Shown one piece after another: positions 15,391 through 24,039 of a stretch of DNA of 35,840 nucleotides. How positions within the stretch are numbered: the stretch's first letter is position 1; every line of letters starts with the position of its first letter. The stretch spans positions 1-35,840 of the forward strand of contig JBBDXW010000028.1 of assembly GCA_040902105.1 (NCBI GenBank). Reading direction: 5' to 3'. Position numbers and translations under genes: made by a program. Origin of the DNA: IDS-8 sp040902105. GTDB taxonomy: Bacteria > Pseudomonadota > Gammaproteobacteria > Steroidobacterales > Woeseiaceae. The notes below the pieces were generated by a model, which did not search any database, had not been told where the DNA came from, and was given only the letters and a program-made list of their open reading frames with translations.

Positions 15391-17405
15391 ATCGCAAGTA
15401 CCAGCAACAAGAAGACCAGCGCCAGGAAGACGAGGCTGAGATAACGCCGAATCGTCAGGAACTGAAAGTGATTGAGCCGCGTCGCCGTAAAGTTCACCGC
15501 GCTCGCCACGGGCGCATAAAGCGAGTCCCAGACGACGTCACGTAACTGCACATGCAGGCGCGCCGGACGGCGATCGCCGGGCGGCGGCATCTCGACCCGT
15601 TCGCGCGCGCGGAACACCAGCGTGCCGAACACGCGGCGGATCGGTTGCGCGAAGCTGCCGGCCGTGTACTGGGCGCGTGGACTCGGGTCGGGGAAGCCGC
15701 AGTCCCATGCCGGCGCACGGCGCAGCGTGCGGGACGCGAAGCGATGGATGATCCAGGCCGCCAGCGAGCCGGCAAACGCAATGAATATGAATACGAGCAG
15801 GCCGTTGTACGAACTCCGCGCCGCGGCGATCGGCACGATCGAGAGCCACGGCACGTCTGCCTGCACCGGCATGCGACCGCCGACCAGTGCCTGCGTAACC
15901 GGCGAAAGCGCATCGATCACGATGCCGGGAAGAATGCCCGCAAACAGGCACAGGCCGGCGAGAACGAACATGGCGCCAAGCGAAAAACGATCGACTTCGC
16001 GGGCGCTCTCGGCGGCCGGGGATCGCGGCCGGCCGAGAAAGGTAATGCCGAATGCCTTGACGAAGCACGCGGCGGCGAGCGCGGCCGACAGCGCGAGCAG
16101 GCCGCCGACGGCCGGCACCATGAATTTCAATCCCCATTGCGGCAAGTCGGGACTCTGCAGGATGGCCTGGAACGTGAGCCATTCCGACGCGAAGCCGTTC
16201 AGGGGAGGCAGTGCGGAAATCGCGACGCAGCCGACCAGGAATGCGAAGCTGGTCCAGGGCATGCGCCGGATCAGGCCGCCGAGACGCTCCATATCGCGCT
16301 GGCCCGTTGACGTCAGGACGGCGCCGGCGCCGAAGAACAGCAGGCTCTTGAACAAGGAGTGATTCAGGACGTGAAACAAGGCCGCGGTCATGGCAAGCGC
16401 CGCGGCCGCCGCCATGCCGTTCGCCTCGAACGCGAGCGCCAACCCCAGGCCGATAAAGATGATGCCGATGTTTTCGACGGTGTGGTACGCGAGCAGGCGC
16501 TTGAGATCGTGCTGCATCAGGGCATACAGCACTCCGAGCGCCGCGGTCGCACCGCCCAGCAACAGCACCACCATGCTGTGCCACCACGTCGTGTCGTCGA
16601 GCAGATCGAACGCGACGCGGACGAATGCATAGACAGCAACCTTGGTCATGACGCCGCTCATGAGCGCGGACACATGACTCGGCGCGGCCGGGTGAGCGAG
16701 CGGCAGCCATACATGCAAAGGCACGAGTCCCGCCTTCGAGCCCGCGCCGACAAGCACCAGCATGAGCGCGAGCGAGGTCACGAGCGGCGTCTGCGTGTTG
16801 TCGCGAATGGCCGCAAATGCGTACTCACCGTCCGGGCCTGCCAGCAATCCGAACGCGAGCAGCAACGTGAGCGTGCCGAAGCTTGCCATGACGAGGTAGA
16901 CGAAGCCGGCGGATACATTGTCCTTCACTCGATGGTGCGCCATCACCAGCGCCCATGACGCAAGCGACATGAATTCCCAGCACAAAAGGAAAGTGAACGC
17001 ATCGTCCGCGAGCACCACCAGATTCATGCCGGCAAGGAATGCGGTATAGAAAGGCAGAACGCGACCCGGCGAGGTCTCGTGCCGGCCGTAACCGAGCGCA
17101 TACAGGCTGGTACTCGCGCCGCCGAAATTCACAACAAGGAGAAAGAAGGCGGAGAGCGCGTCGATGCGGAAGTGCGCGCCGAGCCAGGGAAGCCCGAGCG
17201 GCAAGCTCAGCGTTGCGGGCGAAACGCCTTGACCCAGCAGGTGCGCGAGGGCGGCGGCGAATGCGATCGATGATGCTGCAAGACTCGCGGCATAGACAAA
17301 CGTCGAAGCGAGCCGTTGCCCCGTGAGGATAATGGCGAGGAAGGCGGTGGCGAGAAAGACGGCCACGCAGCTCAACACGACAACGTCACCTGGCACAGGG
17401 TTCAT
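15381..17405 (-). CDS. hyfB: HyfB/NuoL-like proton-translocating membrane subunit
   Basis: This protein of 674 residues is the largest antiporter-like subunit of the complex and matches hydrogenase-4 component B (about 670 residues). Glu144 (LCWEFMSLASW) and Lys224 (GSKAGLVPLHVWLPLAH) are the conserved ion-path residues. Fourteen or more hydrophobic segments are followed by a charged loop and a last membrane helix near the C-terminus, as in HyfB/NuoL. It is the first structural gene of the operon, 48 bp after a small XRE regulator gene, and overlaps hyfC. Confidence 0.93.
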   Translation of the reverse strand: MNPVPGDVVVLSCVAVFLATAFLAIILTGQRLASTFVYAASLAASSIAFAAALAHLLGQGVSPATLSLPLGLPWLGAHFRIDALSAFFLLVVNFGGASTSLYALGYGRHETSPGRVLPFYTAFLAGMNLVVLADDAFTFLLCWEFMSLASWALVMAHHRVKDNVSAGFVYLVMASFGTLTLLLAFGLLAGPDGEYAFAAIRDNTQTPLVTSLALMLVLVGAGSKAGLVPLHVWLPLAHPAAPSHVSALMSGVMTKVAVYAFVRVAFDLLDDTTWWHSMVVLLLGGATAALGVLYALMQHDLKRLLAYHTVENIGIIFIGLGLALAFEANGMAAAAALAMTAALFHVLNHSLFKSLLFFGAGAVLTSTGQRDMERLGGLIRRMPWTSFAFLVGCVAISALPPLNGFASEWLTFQAILQSPDLPQWGLKFMVPAVGGLLALSAALAAACFVKAFGITFLGRPRSPAAESAREVDRFSLGAMFVLAGLCLFAGILPGIVIDALSPVTQALVGGRMPVQADVPWLSIVPIAAARSSYNGLLVFIFIAFAGSLAAWIIHRFASRTLRRAPAWDCGFPDPSPRAQYTAGSFAQPIRRVFGTLVFRARERVEMPPPGDRRPARLHVQLRDVVWDSLYAPVASAVNFTATRLNHFQFLTIRRYLSLVFLALVFLLLVLAIWL

Positions 17406-17453
17406 GCATGCGCTCTGCGAGAATCCACCACAATGCCGGACAGGCCGGACGCC

Positions 17454-17708
17454 CTATTGCGCTTCGCGAAGCAGGCGCACGCCTCGTCCGCCACCCTTGC
17501 TCTCCTCCCCGTCGCCGATCAGTTCGATCCCGGCGGCATGCAGACCGCCGATCACCTTCATCAGCGATTCGACGTTACCGCGTATCACGCCGTCGCTCGC
17601 TTCCATGCGCTGAATCGTAGGCACCGACAGCCCGACCGCATCGGCAAGCTTACGCTGATCGATTCCTAACAAGGCCCTGGCGGCCCGCAGCTGAGCGGCA
17701 GTGATCAT
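17454..17708 (-). CDS. Small XRE-family helix-turn-helix regulator
   Basis: This protein of 84 residues is almost entirely one HTH_XRE domain: LRAARALLGIDQRKLADAVG, then LSVPTIQRMEAS as recognition helix, and a short basic C-terminal tail. I chose the ATG at 17708, preceded by GGGGA at good spacing, over an upstream start whose extra residues show no conservation pattern. It is in the same direction as hyfB with a 48-bp gap, so it is probably co-transcribed with the Hyf-like operon and may regulate it. A perfect inverted repeat 123 bp upstream is a possible operator. Confidence 0.82.
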   Translation of the reverse strand: MITAAQLRAARALLGIDQRKLADAVGLSVPTIQRMEASDGVIRGNVESLMKVIGGLHAAGIELIGDGEESKGGGRGVRLLREAQ

Positions 17709-17830
17709 GATCGAAGTCCCCGCGGATTCCTTTCGGGTAGTGCAACGCAGCAAACGCTCCCGTGTTCGATCGCCGCTATCAGATTGAACGTCAGGCATAT
17801 CATAATAGACATCCAGAACATGCATCTACA

Positions 17831-17859
17831 CGTTTTCGATATCTCCATGATCGAAAACG
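17831..17859. promoter_or_regulatory. Perfect inverted repeat, possible XRE operator
   Basis: CGTTTTCGAT and ATCGAAAACG flank a 9-base spacer, so the two 10-bp arms match perfectly. Symmetry of this kind suits a dimeric HTH protein. It lies upstream of the XRE gene, whose product is the obvious candidate binder. A small structured transcript end is the alternative. Confidence 0.45.
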
Positions 17860-17919
17860 CGGGCTTCGCGCAAGCTCGGCGACCGCCGGGCAAGTCGAAC
17901 TCGTTCGTCCCCGGCACAA

Positions 17920-18000
17920 GCAGGAGTGCCGTCCGGGGGTGTTCCACGAGCGAGTTTCCCGTGTCTGAGCACGTGGAATACCCCCGGGCGGTGCTCCTGC
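17920..18000. repeat. Long imperfect inverted repeat after mrpG
   Basis: Two 32-base arms (17920-17951 and 17969-18000) match at 27 of 32 positions. The outer ends read GCAGGAG and CTCCTGC. Four of the five mismatches become G-U pairs in a plus-strand RNA. It starts 20 bp beyond the mrpG stop codon. It looks like a REP/BIME-type dispersed element or a message-end stabiliser. Confidence 0.7.
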
Positions 18001-18020
18001 GTCGTCAAAAGCGCGCCCGT

Positions 18021-18353
18021 TCAGCGCTTCGCCGCCTCCCGGTCTCTCGGGCGACGATAAACCGCGGCCCGCATCAGCAACATCGCGGTAACCGGCGCCG
18101 TGATGACGATAAACAGCGTGATCAGCAGTTCGTGAATGACCGGACGGCTCGTGAGCGCCGAGGAAACGAGCATCGAAGCGAACAGCACGCAACCGGTGCC
18201 GAGGGTCGTGCCCATCGTAGGCGGGTGCATGCGGGTGTAGAAATCCGGCAGCCGCAACAGCCCGATCGAGCCGGTCAGCGCGAGCAGGCCGCCGAAGATC
18301 AGCAACAGTGTGGCCGGCAGCGTCGCCCACAGGGGCAGGTCGACTTCGCTCAT
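18021..18353 (-). CDS. mrpG: Mrp Na+/H+ antiporter subunit G
   Basis: This small membrane protein of 110 residues has three hydrophobic segments and the MrpG/PhaG pattern: GSIGLLRLPDFYTRMHPPTMGTTLG in the middle, then a last helix (ELLITLFIVITAPVTAMLL). The ATG at 18353 overlaps the mrpF stop codon by 4 bases (ATGA). It is the last gene of the six-gene operon and is followed by a long inverted repeat. Confidence 0.93.
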   Translation of the reverse strand: MSEVDLPLWATLPATLLLIFGGLLALTGSIGLLRLPDFYTRMHPPTMGTTLGTGCVLFASMLVSSALTSRPVIHELLITLFIVITAPVTAMLLMRAAVYRRPRDREAAKR

Positions 18354-18631
18354 GGCTCGATCACCTCGCCGCGCAGCAGGAACTTCGCGAGCGCAATCGT
18401 GCTCGCGAAGCCGAACAGCGCGATCAGGAGCGCCATGTCGAAATACACCGTCGAGCTCGAACGAATGCCGAGCATCAGCAATGTCAGCATGCCGTTCAGG
18501 TAAAACGTGTCGAGCGCGAGTATCCGATCCTGCGCGGCCGGGCCGATGAAGAGCCTTAAGAGCGCGCACAGCATCGCAAGCACAAAGCACAGCGAGGCGA
18601 ACCACGTCGCATAGTCAAAGACCGCGTTCAT
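18350..18631 (-). CDS. mrpF: Mrp Na+/H+ antiporter subunit F
   Basis: This protein of 93 residues has three membrane helices. The conserved MrpF features are LLRLFIGPAAQDRILALDT after the first helix and YFDMALLIALFGFASTIALAKFL at the end. The ATG overlaps the mrpE stop codon by 4 bases. In known Mrp complexes F is a small structural subunit required for assembly. Confidence 0.93.
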   Translation of the reverse strand: MNAVFDYATWFASLCFVLAMLCALLRLFIGPAAQDRILALDTFYLNGMLTLLMLGIRSSSTVYFDMALLIALFGFASTIALAKFLLRGEVIEP

Positions 18632-19131
18632 TCGAATATCCTCATCAATGGCCGCTCGTAGCGGTGTTTGATCCAGTGAATCCAGGCGTCCTCGTCTTTC
18701 AGGTCGAGCACGTGCAATGTAACGCTGCCGCCGTCCGGCGCGAGATCCACCCAGACCGTCCCTGGCGTCGACGTAACAATTGTGGCGAGCACCGCGAGCC
18801 CGTGCGCGTCGCGCATGTCGAGGGGAACGTCGAGGAAACCCGATCTCACCTTACGATCGCGGACGAGACCGAGAACAATGCGCGCGACACCGAAGTTTGA
18901 GCGCACGATGTCGATGAACACCATCAACAACAGGCCCGGCGCGAGGTGCACATTCCGCAGGCGCGGCCTGACAGGCCGCAACGACGAAGTGGCGAAAGCA
19001 AGCGCAACGCCGAGTGCCGCGCCGAGCACGATCTGGCCGGGCGCGAGCGTCTGGTTCAGCGTGAGCCACATGACGGTGAGCCCGCCGATCAGCACGGGCG
19101 GGAACCGTCTCGTCGCTTTGCGTATTTTCAC
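18628..19131 (-). CDS. mrpE: Mrp Na+/H+ antiporter subunit E
   Basis: This protein of 167 residues has N-terminal membrane helices and a soluble C-terminal domain typical of MrpE. The conserved stretch TIVTSTPGTVWVDLAPDG lies near residue 115, and LHVLDLKDEDAW follows. The start is GTG at 19131, overlapping the mrpD stop codon in a GTGA arrangement. All junctions in this operon are overlaps, which suggests balanced translation of a multi-subunit complex. Confidence 0.93.
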   Translation of the reverse strand: MKIRKATRRFPPVLIGGLTVMWLTLNQTLAPGQIVLGAALGVALAFATSSLRPVRPRLRNVHLAPGLLLMVFIDIVRSNFGVARIVLGLVRDRKVRSGFLDVPLDMRDAHGLAVLATIVTSTPGTVWVDLAPDGGSVTLHVLDLKDEDAWIHWIKHRYERPLMRIFE

Positions 19132-20774
19132 GGCTCGCGCGCTCCCGGTCCGGTCCCTTCCTGCGGCGACAGCACGGCGCGTATGTACGTCTCAGGGTCA
19201 TGCAGCGAGCGCGCGGCCGCTTCGAGGTACATCATGACCGGACCCGAGGCCGCGCTGAGGCCGAACGTGAGCAGCACGAGCAGCGCCACCGGCAGTGCTT
19301 CGAGGACGCGCAACCGCGGTGTTCGCCGCGCCGCCGCGCTCCAGAACAGCCGCATGCCGACTCGCGTCAACGCAAACACGGCTGCGATGCCCGACAGCAG
19401 CACCGCAACCGCCAGCGCCCATACCGCGGCGGCGCCGGCTTCCGCCGAACCGAGCGCCGTCGACAGCAGCGCAAACTTGGCGACAAACCCCGGCAACGGC
19501 GGCAATCCGGCGATCAGCAGCACGCAGCATGCGAATACCAGCCCGAGGAATGCCATTGCGGCCGGGATCGCGGCGCCGATCTCCTCGTCGATGCTGTAGG
19601 GGTCCTGGTCCCCGACGCCGAAAGCGACGTAGTAGGGCCGCGGCGGCGGGGTCGTATCGACTGCCGCCGCGGATTCCGGCACGCGCGCACGGTCGGCCAT
19701 GCCGGTCAGCATGAAGAACGCGCCGGTGGTGAGTACGGACGTCAACAGGTAAAAAAGCACCGGTGCCGTCAACGCTTCAATGCCGAGCCCGAGCGCCGCG
19801 AGCAGCAGACCGGACGAGACGATGACGGAGAAGCTGATGAGCCTGGCGAGATGTTGCGACGCCAGCATGCCGATCGTGCCGGCCGCGAGCGTCGCCATGC
19901 CGATATAGAAGAGTATCCAGCCGAGCATGGCCGCCGCCGCATCGTCGTCGCCCATCAGCGTGCCGACGCGCAGTACCGCGTAGATGCCCACTTTCGTCAT
20001 GATCGCAAAGACCGCGGACACGGGGGCGATAGCAATGGCATAAGTGCCGGGTAACCAGAAGTTCAACGGCCAGCTTCCCGCCTTCACGAGGAACGCGACG
20101 CCCAGGATCGCAGCGCCGGCGTCAAAAAGCGCGCGATCTGCAGTCCCGAGTGCCGCAACCTTTCCGGTCAGATCCGCCATGTTGAGCGTGCCGGCGACGC
20201 CATAGATCAATGCGACACCGATCAAAAACAGAAACGACGACGCCAGGTTGACGGCGATGTAGTGGAGACCCGTTCTGACGCGGTTTGTGCCGAGACCGCG
20301 GAGCATGAGTCCGTAAGAGGCTGCCAGCAGGATTTCGAAGAAGACGAAGAGATTGAACAGGTCACCGGTCAGGAAGGCACCGTTTACGCCCATCATCAGG
20401 AACTGGAACAACGAGTGAAACGGCTGGCCGGGCCGGTCCCAACGCGCGACCGAATAGACCAGGGCCGCCAGTGCGACCGTCGTACCAAGCGCTATCATCA
20501 GCGCTGACAGCCGATCGACGACCAGCACGATGCCGAACGGCGCAGGCCAGGCTCCGATCGGGTAGACGCCGATGCCCTCCGGCCAGATGAACGGCGCAGC
20601 GTCGGTGGTCAGATAAAGCAAAGCGATTGCCGTTGCGAGCTGTGCGCTCATCGACGTCAAGGCAATGGTCACGCGAGCGCTGCGTGCCGATTCCGGCAGT
20701 AACAGCATCGCAGCGCCCGCGATCAACGGCACGACGATCGGCAGCACCAGCAGATGCTGCAGCAGGCCGCTCAT
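19128..20774 (-). CDS. mrpD: Mrp Na+/H+ antiporter subunit D
   Basis: This protein of 548 residues belongs to the antiporter-like family shared with NuoN/NuoM. Glu147 (FVFFEILLAASY) and Lys231 (LVKAGSWPLNFWLPGTY) are the conserved ion-path residues. MrpD is usually about 490-560 residues, so the length fits; a polar insertion rich in proline (around 420-455) lies before the last helices. The ATG at 20774 overlaps the mrpC stop codon. A longer frame continues upstream only in the shadow of mrpC. Confidence 0.94.
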   Translation of the reverse strand: MSGLLQHLLVLPIVVPLIAGAAMLLLPESARSARVTIALTSMSAQLATAIALLYLTTDAAPFIWPEGIGVYPIGAWPAPFGIVLVVDRLSALMIALGTTVALAALVYSVARWDRPGQPFHSLFQFLMMGVNGAFLTGDLFNLFVFFEILLAASYGLMLRGLGTNRVRTGLHYIAVNLASSFLFLIGVALIYGVAGTLNMADLTGKVAALGTADRALFDAGAAILGVAFLVKAGSWPLNFWLPGTYAIAIAPVSAVFAIMTKVGIYAVLRVGTLMGDDDAAAAMLGWILFYIGMATLAAGTIGMLASQHLARLISFSVIVSSGLLLAALGLGIEALTAPVLFYLLTSVLTTGAFFMLTGMADRARVPESAAAVDTTPPPRPYYVAFGVGDQDPYSIDEEIGAAIPAAMAFLGLVFACCVLLIAGLPPLPGFVAKFALLSTALGSAEAGAAAVWALAVAVLLSGIAAVFALTRVGMRLFWSAAARRTPRLRVLEALPVALLVLLTFGLSAASGPVMMYLEAAARSLHDPETYIRAVLSPQEGTGPGAREP

Positions 20775-21127
20775 GAGTCTGGCTCCCGTCCGTCGACGTG
20801 ATCGGTTCCGCTCAGGCCGCGTAACGCGAGCAGCACGACCAGGAACAACGCAGTCGTGGCGAAGCCGATGACGATCGCGGTCAACACTAGCGCCTGCGGC
20901 AGCGGGTCGGCATAGAGCGACGGATCCGTCGCGTTGTCCGCACCGATCGTGAAATCGATGATCGGGGGCTTGTAGGTTGCCAGCCGGCCCATGCCGAAGA
21001 TGAAGAGATTCGTCGCATAGGAGAGCAGCGAGAGTCCCAGCAGCACCTGGAACGTGCGCGGACGCAGCAGCGCCCATACGCCGGAACCGGCCAGAATTCC
21101 TATCGCGATTGCGAAGAGGACCTCCAT
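20771..21127 (-). CDS. mrpC: Mrp Na+/H+ antiporter subunit C
   Basis: This NuoK-like protein of 118 residues has three membrane segments. The family pattern is clear: LLRPRTFQVLLGLSLLSYA, NLFIFGMGRL, then DPLPQALVLTAIVIGFATTA. The start ATG shares one base with the mrpAB stop (TGATG). MrpC sits between the A and D antiporter-like subunits in known complexes. Confidence 0.95.
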   Translation of the reverse strand: MEVLFAIAIGILAGSGVWALLRPRTFQVLLGLSLLSYATNLFIFGMGRLATYKPPIIDFTIGADNATDPSLYADPLPQALVLTAIVIGFATTALFLVVLLALRGLSGTDHVDGREPDS

Positions 21128-24039
21128 CAGCTCACCGCTTCGCCGGTCTGCGGAGACTCGACGTCATCGCCGGATAACTCCGCCAACTTGCGCGGGCTGC
21201 GCAACGACTGATGGGCGAGCGCAACGAGCATCAGTACGGTCGCGCCGATCACCGACAGATACACGCCGAGATCGAACAGCAGCACAGACGCCAGGTGCAC
21301 ATCGCCGACCAGCGGCAGCTGGAAATCCATAACCTGCGCAGTCAGGAACGGAGTGGACGCGAGCCACGCGCCGGCGCCGGCCAGGGCGGCGGCGAGCAGC
21401 CCGAACGCGATTGCGACCAGCGGTTGTATCCTGACGTGCGATTCGACCCAGATCGTACCACCGGCCATGTACTGCACGATCATGGCGGTAGCCATGACCA
21501 GGCCGCCAACGAAGCCGCCGCCGGGCGCGTTGTGGCCACGCAGCAGAAAGTACAGCGAGACCAGTCCGGCCATCGGCAACAGCAGCCGCACCAGTACGGC
21601 CGGGATCTTCATATAGCCGGCAGGCAATAGTTCGTTCGCGCGCAACGCATCGCGCGCCACATCCTCGCGCTGGGCGCGCGGTACTTCGATGCTTTCGGGC
21701 GCCGGTCGAAAGCGCCGCAACATCGCGAACACGGTCAGCGCCACCATGCTTACGACGGTAATTTCGCCGAACGTATCGAAGCCGCGGAAATCGACCAGGA
21801 TGACGTTCACGATGTTGCGACCGCCGCCTTCCGCGAGCGCGTTCTCGACGAAGAAGGACGACAGTCCCTCTACCTCGGGCCGTGTCAGCGCCGCAAACGC
21901 GAGTCCCGCAACGCCGGCGCCCGCGACGACGGCGACCACGACATCGCGGCTTCGCCGCGCACGTGCCCGCAGCGTTTTCCGGCGAGGATCGTCGAGAACT
22001 GTCCGCTGCGGCAGCCAGCGCAGCCCGAGCAGCATCAGCACGATCGTCACGACCTCGACGGAGATCTGGGTCAACGCGAGATCGGGCGCCGAGAACCAGG
22101 CGAACGTGAGGCAGGTGACGAGCCCGGTGCCGCCGAGCATGATCAGCGCCGCGAGCCGGTGGTACTTCGCCTGCACCGCCGCCCCGAGCGCACAGGCAGC
22201 GCCCGCTACCCACAACAAGGCGAACAGGGGAGCGACGGGCGTCAGCGGCACACTGCCGCGCGACCAGCCGTCCACCTGCAGCGCAACGTATGCCGCAACC
22301 ACTGCGACACACACCACCAGAAGCAACTGCGGTTGCAGCTGCGATGAAAAAAGAATACGAGCAAGCCTGCCGGCGCCGCGCACGACCGCAACATTGACCA
22401 CATCGAACATGCGTTTCGCGTCCAGGCGGGACAGCAAGGGTGTCGGCGCCATGGTGCGACCGCGCAGGATCAGGATCCGGTAAAAGGCAACGCCGCCGGC
22501 CAGCGCCACGAAACTCATGAGCAGCGGTGTCGTGAAGCCGTGCCAGACCGCGAGCCGGTACTCGGGCATTGCGGCGCCGAGAATCGACAACCCCGCGGTC
22601 TCGAGGAACGGCCCGAGCGTATGCGCGGGCAACATCCCGACCAGCAGGCAGGCAAGGACCAGCAGCGCGCTCGGCAACAGCATGCCGCGCGTCGGCTCGC
22701 GCGGGGCGCGCGGCAGGTCCGATGCCGGGGGCCCGAAGAACACCTGGTGTATGAAGCGTAACGAATAGGCGACGCTGAAGACGCCCGCGAGCGTCGCCAC
22801 GGCGGGCAACGTGAACCTCAGCCCGCTCAGACCGCCCGCAACGATTGCCTGGGAAAAGAACATTTCCTTGGACAGAAAGCCGTTCAGCAACGGCACACCG
22901 GCCATCGCTGCGGCCGCAACCGTCGCAACGACCGCGGTTACCGGCATCGCGGACTTGAGGCCCGAGAGCCGGCTCACGTCGCGCGTGCCGGTCTCGTGCT
23001 GGACGATGCCGGCCGCCATGAACAGCGATGCCTTGAAGGTCGCGTGATTCATCATGTGAAAAACCGCAGCGACGAGCGCCAGCTCGCTGTTCATGCCGAG
23101 CAGCATCGTGATCAGCCCGAGGTGACTTATCGTCGAGTAGGCCAGCACGCCTTTCGTGTCCCGCTGGAAGGTCGCGGAGAAAGCGCCGACGAGAAGCGAC
23201 AGGCCACCCGCGCTGCAAATCAGCCAGAACCACAGCTCCGTGCCGGAGAGCACCGGCCACATGCGCGCCAGCAGGAACACTCCTGCCTTCACCATCGTCG
23301 CGGAATGCAGATACGCCGACACCGGCGTCGGAGCGGCCATCGCGTGCGGCAGCCAGAAGTGAAATGGAAACTGCGCACTCTTCGTCAGGGCGCCTGCGAT
23401 GACGAGCACGAGCATCGGCGCGTACCACGGGTGCGCACGGATCAGGTCGCCTGCCGCCAGGACGTCGTCGAGATTGTAGCTGCCGACCATCTCGCCCAGC
23501 ATCAGCGCACCGAGCAGCAGGCTGAAACCGCCGCTCAGGGTCACGATAAGGGCCATGCGCGCCCCGCGGCGCGCGTCGTCAAGGTGATACCAGTAAGCGA
23601 TCAGCATGAACGACGTCAGACCGGTCAGTTCCCAGAACACGACCAGCTGGATCAGGTTACCCGACAGGACGATGCCGAGCATCGCGCCCATGAACGCGAG
23701 CAAAAACGAGAAAAAACGCGGGACCGGGTCCTCGGGCGACATGTAGTAGCGGGCATACAGCACGACCAGGGCACCGATGAACGCGACCAGCAGCGCGAAC
23801 AGCCACGCGAAGCCGTCCATGCGCAAGTACAACTCCAGGCCGTACTGCGGCAGCCACGGAACACTCGCTCGCACGACGCCGCCGTCGATCACCTGCGGGT
23901 AATGGATCGCAACCAGCGCGGTGCAGGCAACGGCCACCGCGCCCGCGAGCCACGCTGCCGCGTTGCGGGCGTTCGCCGGCAGCAGCGCGGCGCACAGGCT
24001 GCCGGCAAACGGCAGCAGGACGATCAGCGTAAGCGGCAT
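21127..24039 (-). CDS. mrpA: Mrp Na+/H+ antiporter subunits A and B, fused
   Basis: This protein of 970 residues combines MrpA (about 1-760) and MrpB (about 790-970), the arrangement of group-2 Mrp/Pha/Sha operons in proteobacteria. The NuoL-like part shows Glu137 (VVFWELTGLTSF) and Lys220 (LTKSAQFPFHFWLPHAM). The MrpA-specific C-terminal part includes a membrane region with LALTQISVEVVTIVLMLLGL. The MrpB part shows LLPMAGLVSLYFLLRGHNAPGGG-type sequence and a final helix. I chose the ATG at 24039 (MPLTLIVLLPFAGS), which matches the family start; upstream codons lack membrane character. It is the first gene of the operon. The complex exchanges Na+ for H+ at the inner membrane. Confidence 0.95.
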   Translation of the reverse strand: MPLTLIVLLPFAGSLCAALLPANARNAAAWLAGAVAVACTALVAIHYPQVIDGGVVRASVPWLPQYGLELYLRMDGFAWLFALLVAFIGALVVLYARYYMSPEDPVPRFFSFLLAFMGAMLGIVLSGNLIQLVVFWELTGLTSFMLIAYWYHLDDARRGARMALIVTLSGGFSLLLGALMLGEMVGSYNLDDVLAAGDLIRAHPWYAPMLVLVIAGALTKSAQFPFHFWLPHAMAAPTPVSAYLHSATMVKAGVFLLARMWPVLSGTELWFWLICSAGGLSLLVGAFSATFQRDTKGVLAYSTISHLGLITMLLGMNSELALVAAVFHMMNHATFKASLFMAAGIVQHETGTRDVSRLSGLKSAMPVTAVVATVAAAAMAGVPLLNGFLSKEMFFSQAIVAGGLSGLRFTLPAVATLAGVFSVAYSLRFIHQVFFGPPASDLPRAPREPTRGMLLPSALLVLACLLVGMLPAHTLGPFLETAGLSILGAAMPEYRLAVWHGFTTPLLMSFVALAGGVAFYRILILRGRTMAPTPLLSRLDAKRMFDVVNVAVVRGAGRLARILFSSQLQPQLLLVVCVAVVAAYVALQVDGWSRGSVPLTPVAPLFALLWVAGAACALGAAVQAKYHRLAALIMLGGTGLVTCLTFAWFSAPDLALTQISVEVVTIVLMLLGLRWLPQRTVLDDPRRKTLRARARRSRDVVVAVVAGAGVAGLAFAALTRPEVEGLSSFFVENALAEGGGRNIVNVILVDFRGFDTFGEITVVSMVALTVFAMLRRFRPAPESIEVPRAQREDVARDALRANELLPAGYMKIPAVLVRLLLPMAGLVSLYFLLRGHNAPGGGFVGGLVMATAMIVQYMAGGTIWVESHVRIQPLVAIAFGLLAAALAGAGAWLASTPFLTAQVMDFQLPLVGDVHLASVLLFDLGVYLSVIGATVLMLVALAHQSLRSPRKLAELSGDDVESPQTGEAVS

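Larger units (their letters stand above)
17709..18020. other. Non-coding region between mrpG and the XRE gene
   Basis: These 312 bases hold no credible gene. They contain the presumed promoter of the XRE-hyf operon, a perfect 10-bp inverted repeat (17831-17859) and a long imperfect inverted repeat (17920-18000) just beyond the mrpG stop codon. Short frames crossing it on both strands read through the repeats. Confidence 0.75.

Noticed and set aside
10126..17405. Functional [NiFe] hydrogenase
   Set aside because: The gene order resembles hydrogenase-4, but the large subunit lacks both cysteine pairs needed for the [NiFe] site and no maturation genes are seen.
17826..18008. Short minus-strand frame downstream of mrpG
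   Set aside because: It reads through the long inverted repeat at 17920-18000, so its apparent protein is a translation of a palindromic element.
21164..23428. 754-codon minus-strand frame
   Set aside because: It runs in another frame of mrpA and is arginine/alanine-rich without membrane segments; it is a shadow frame.
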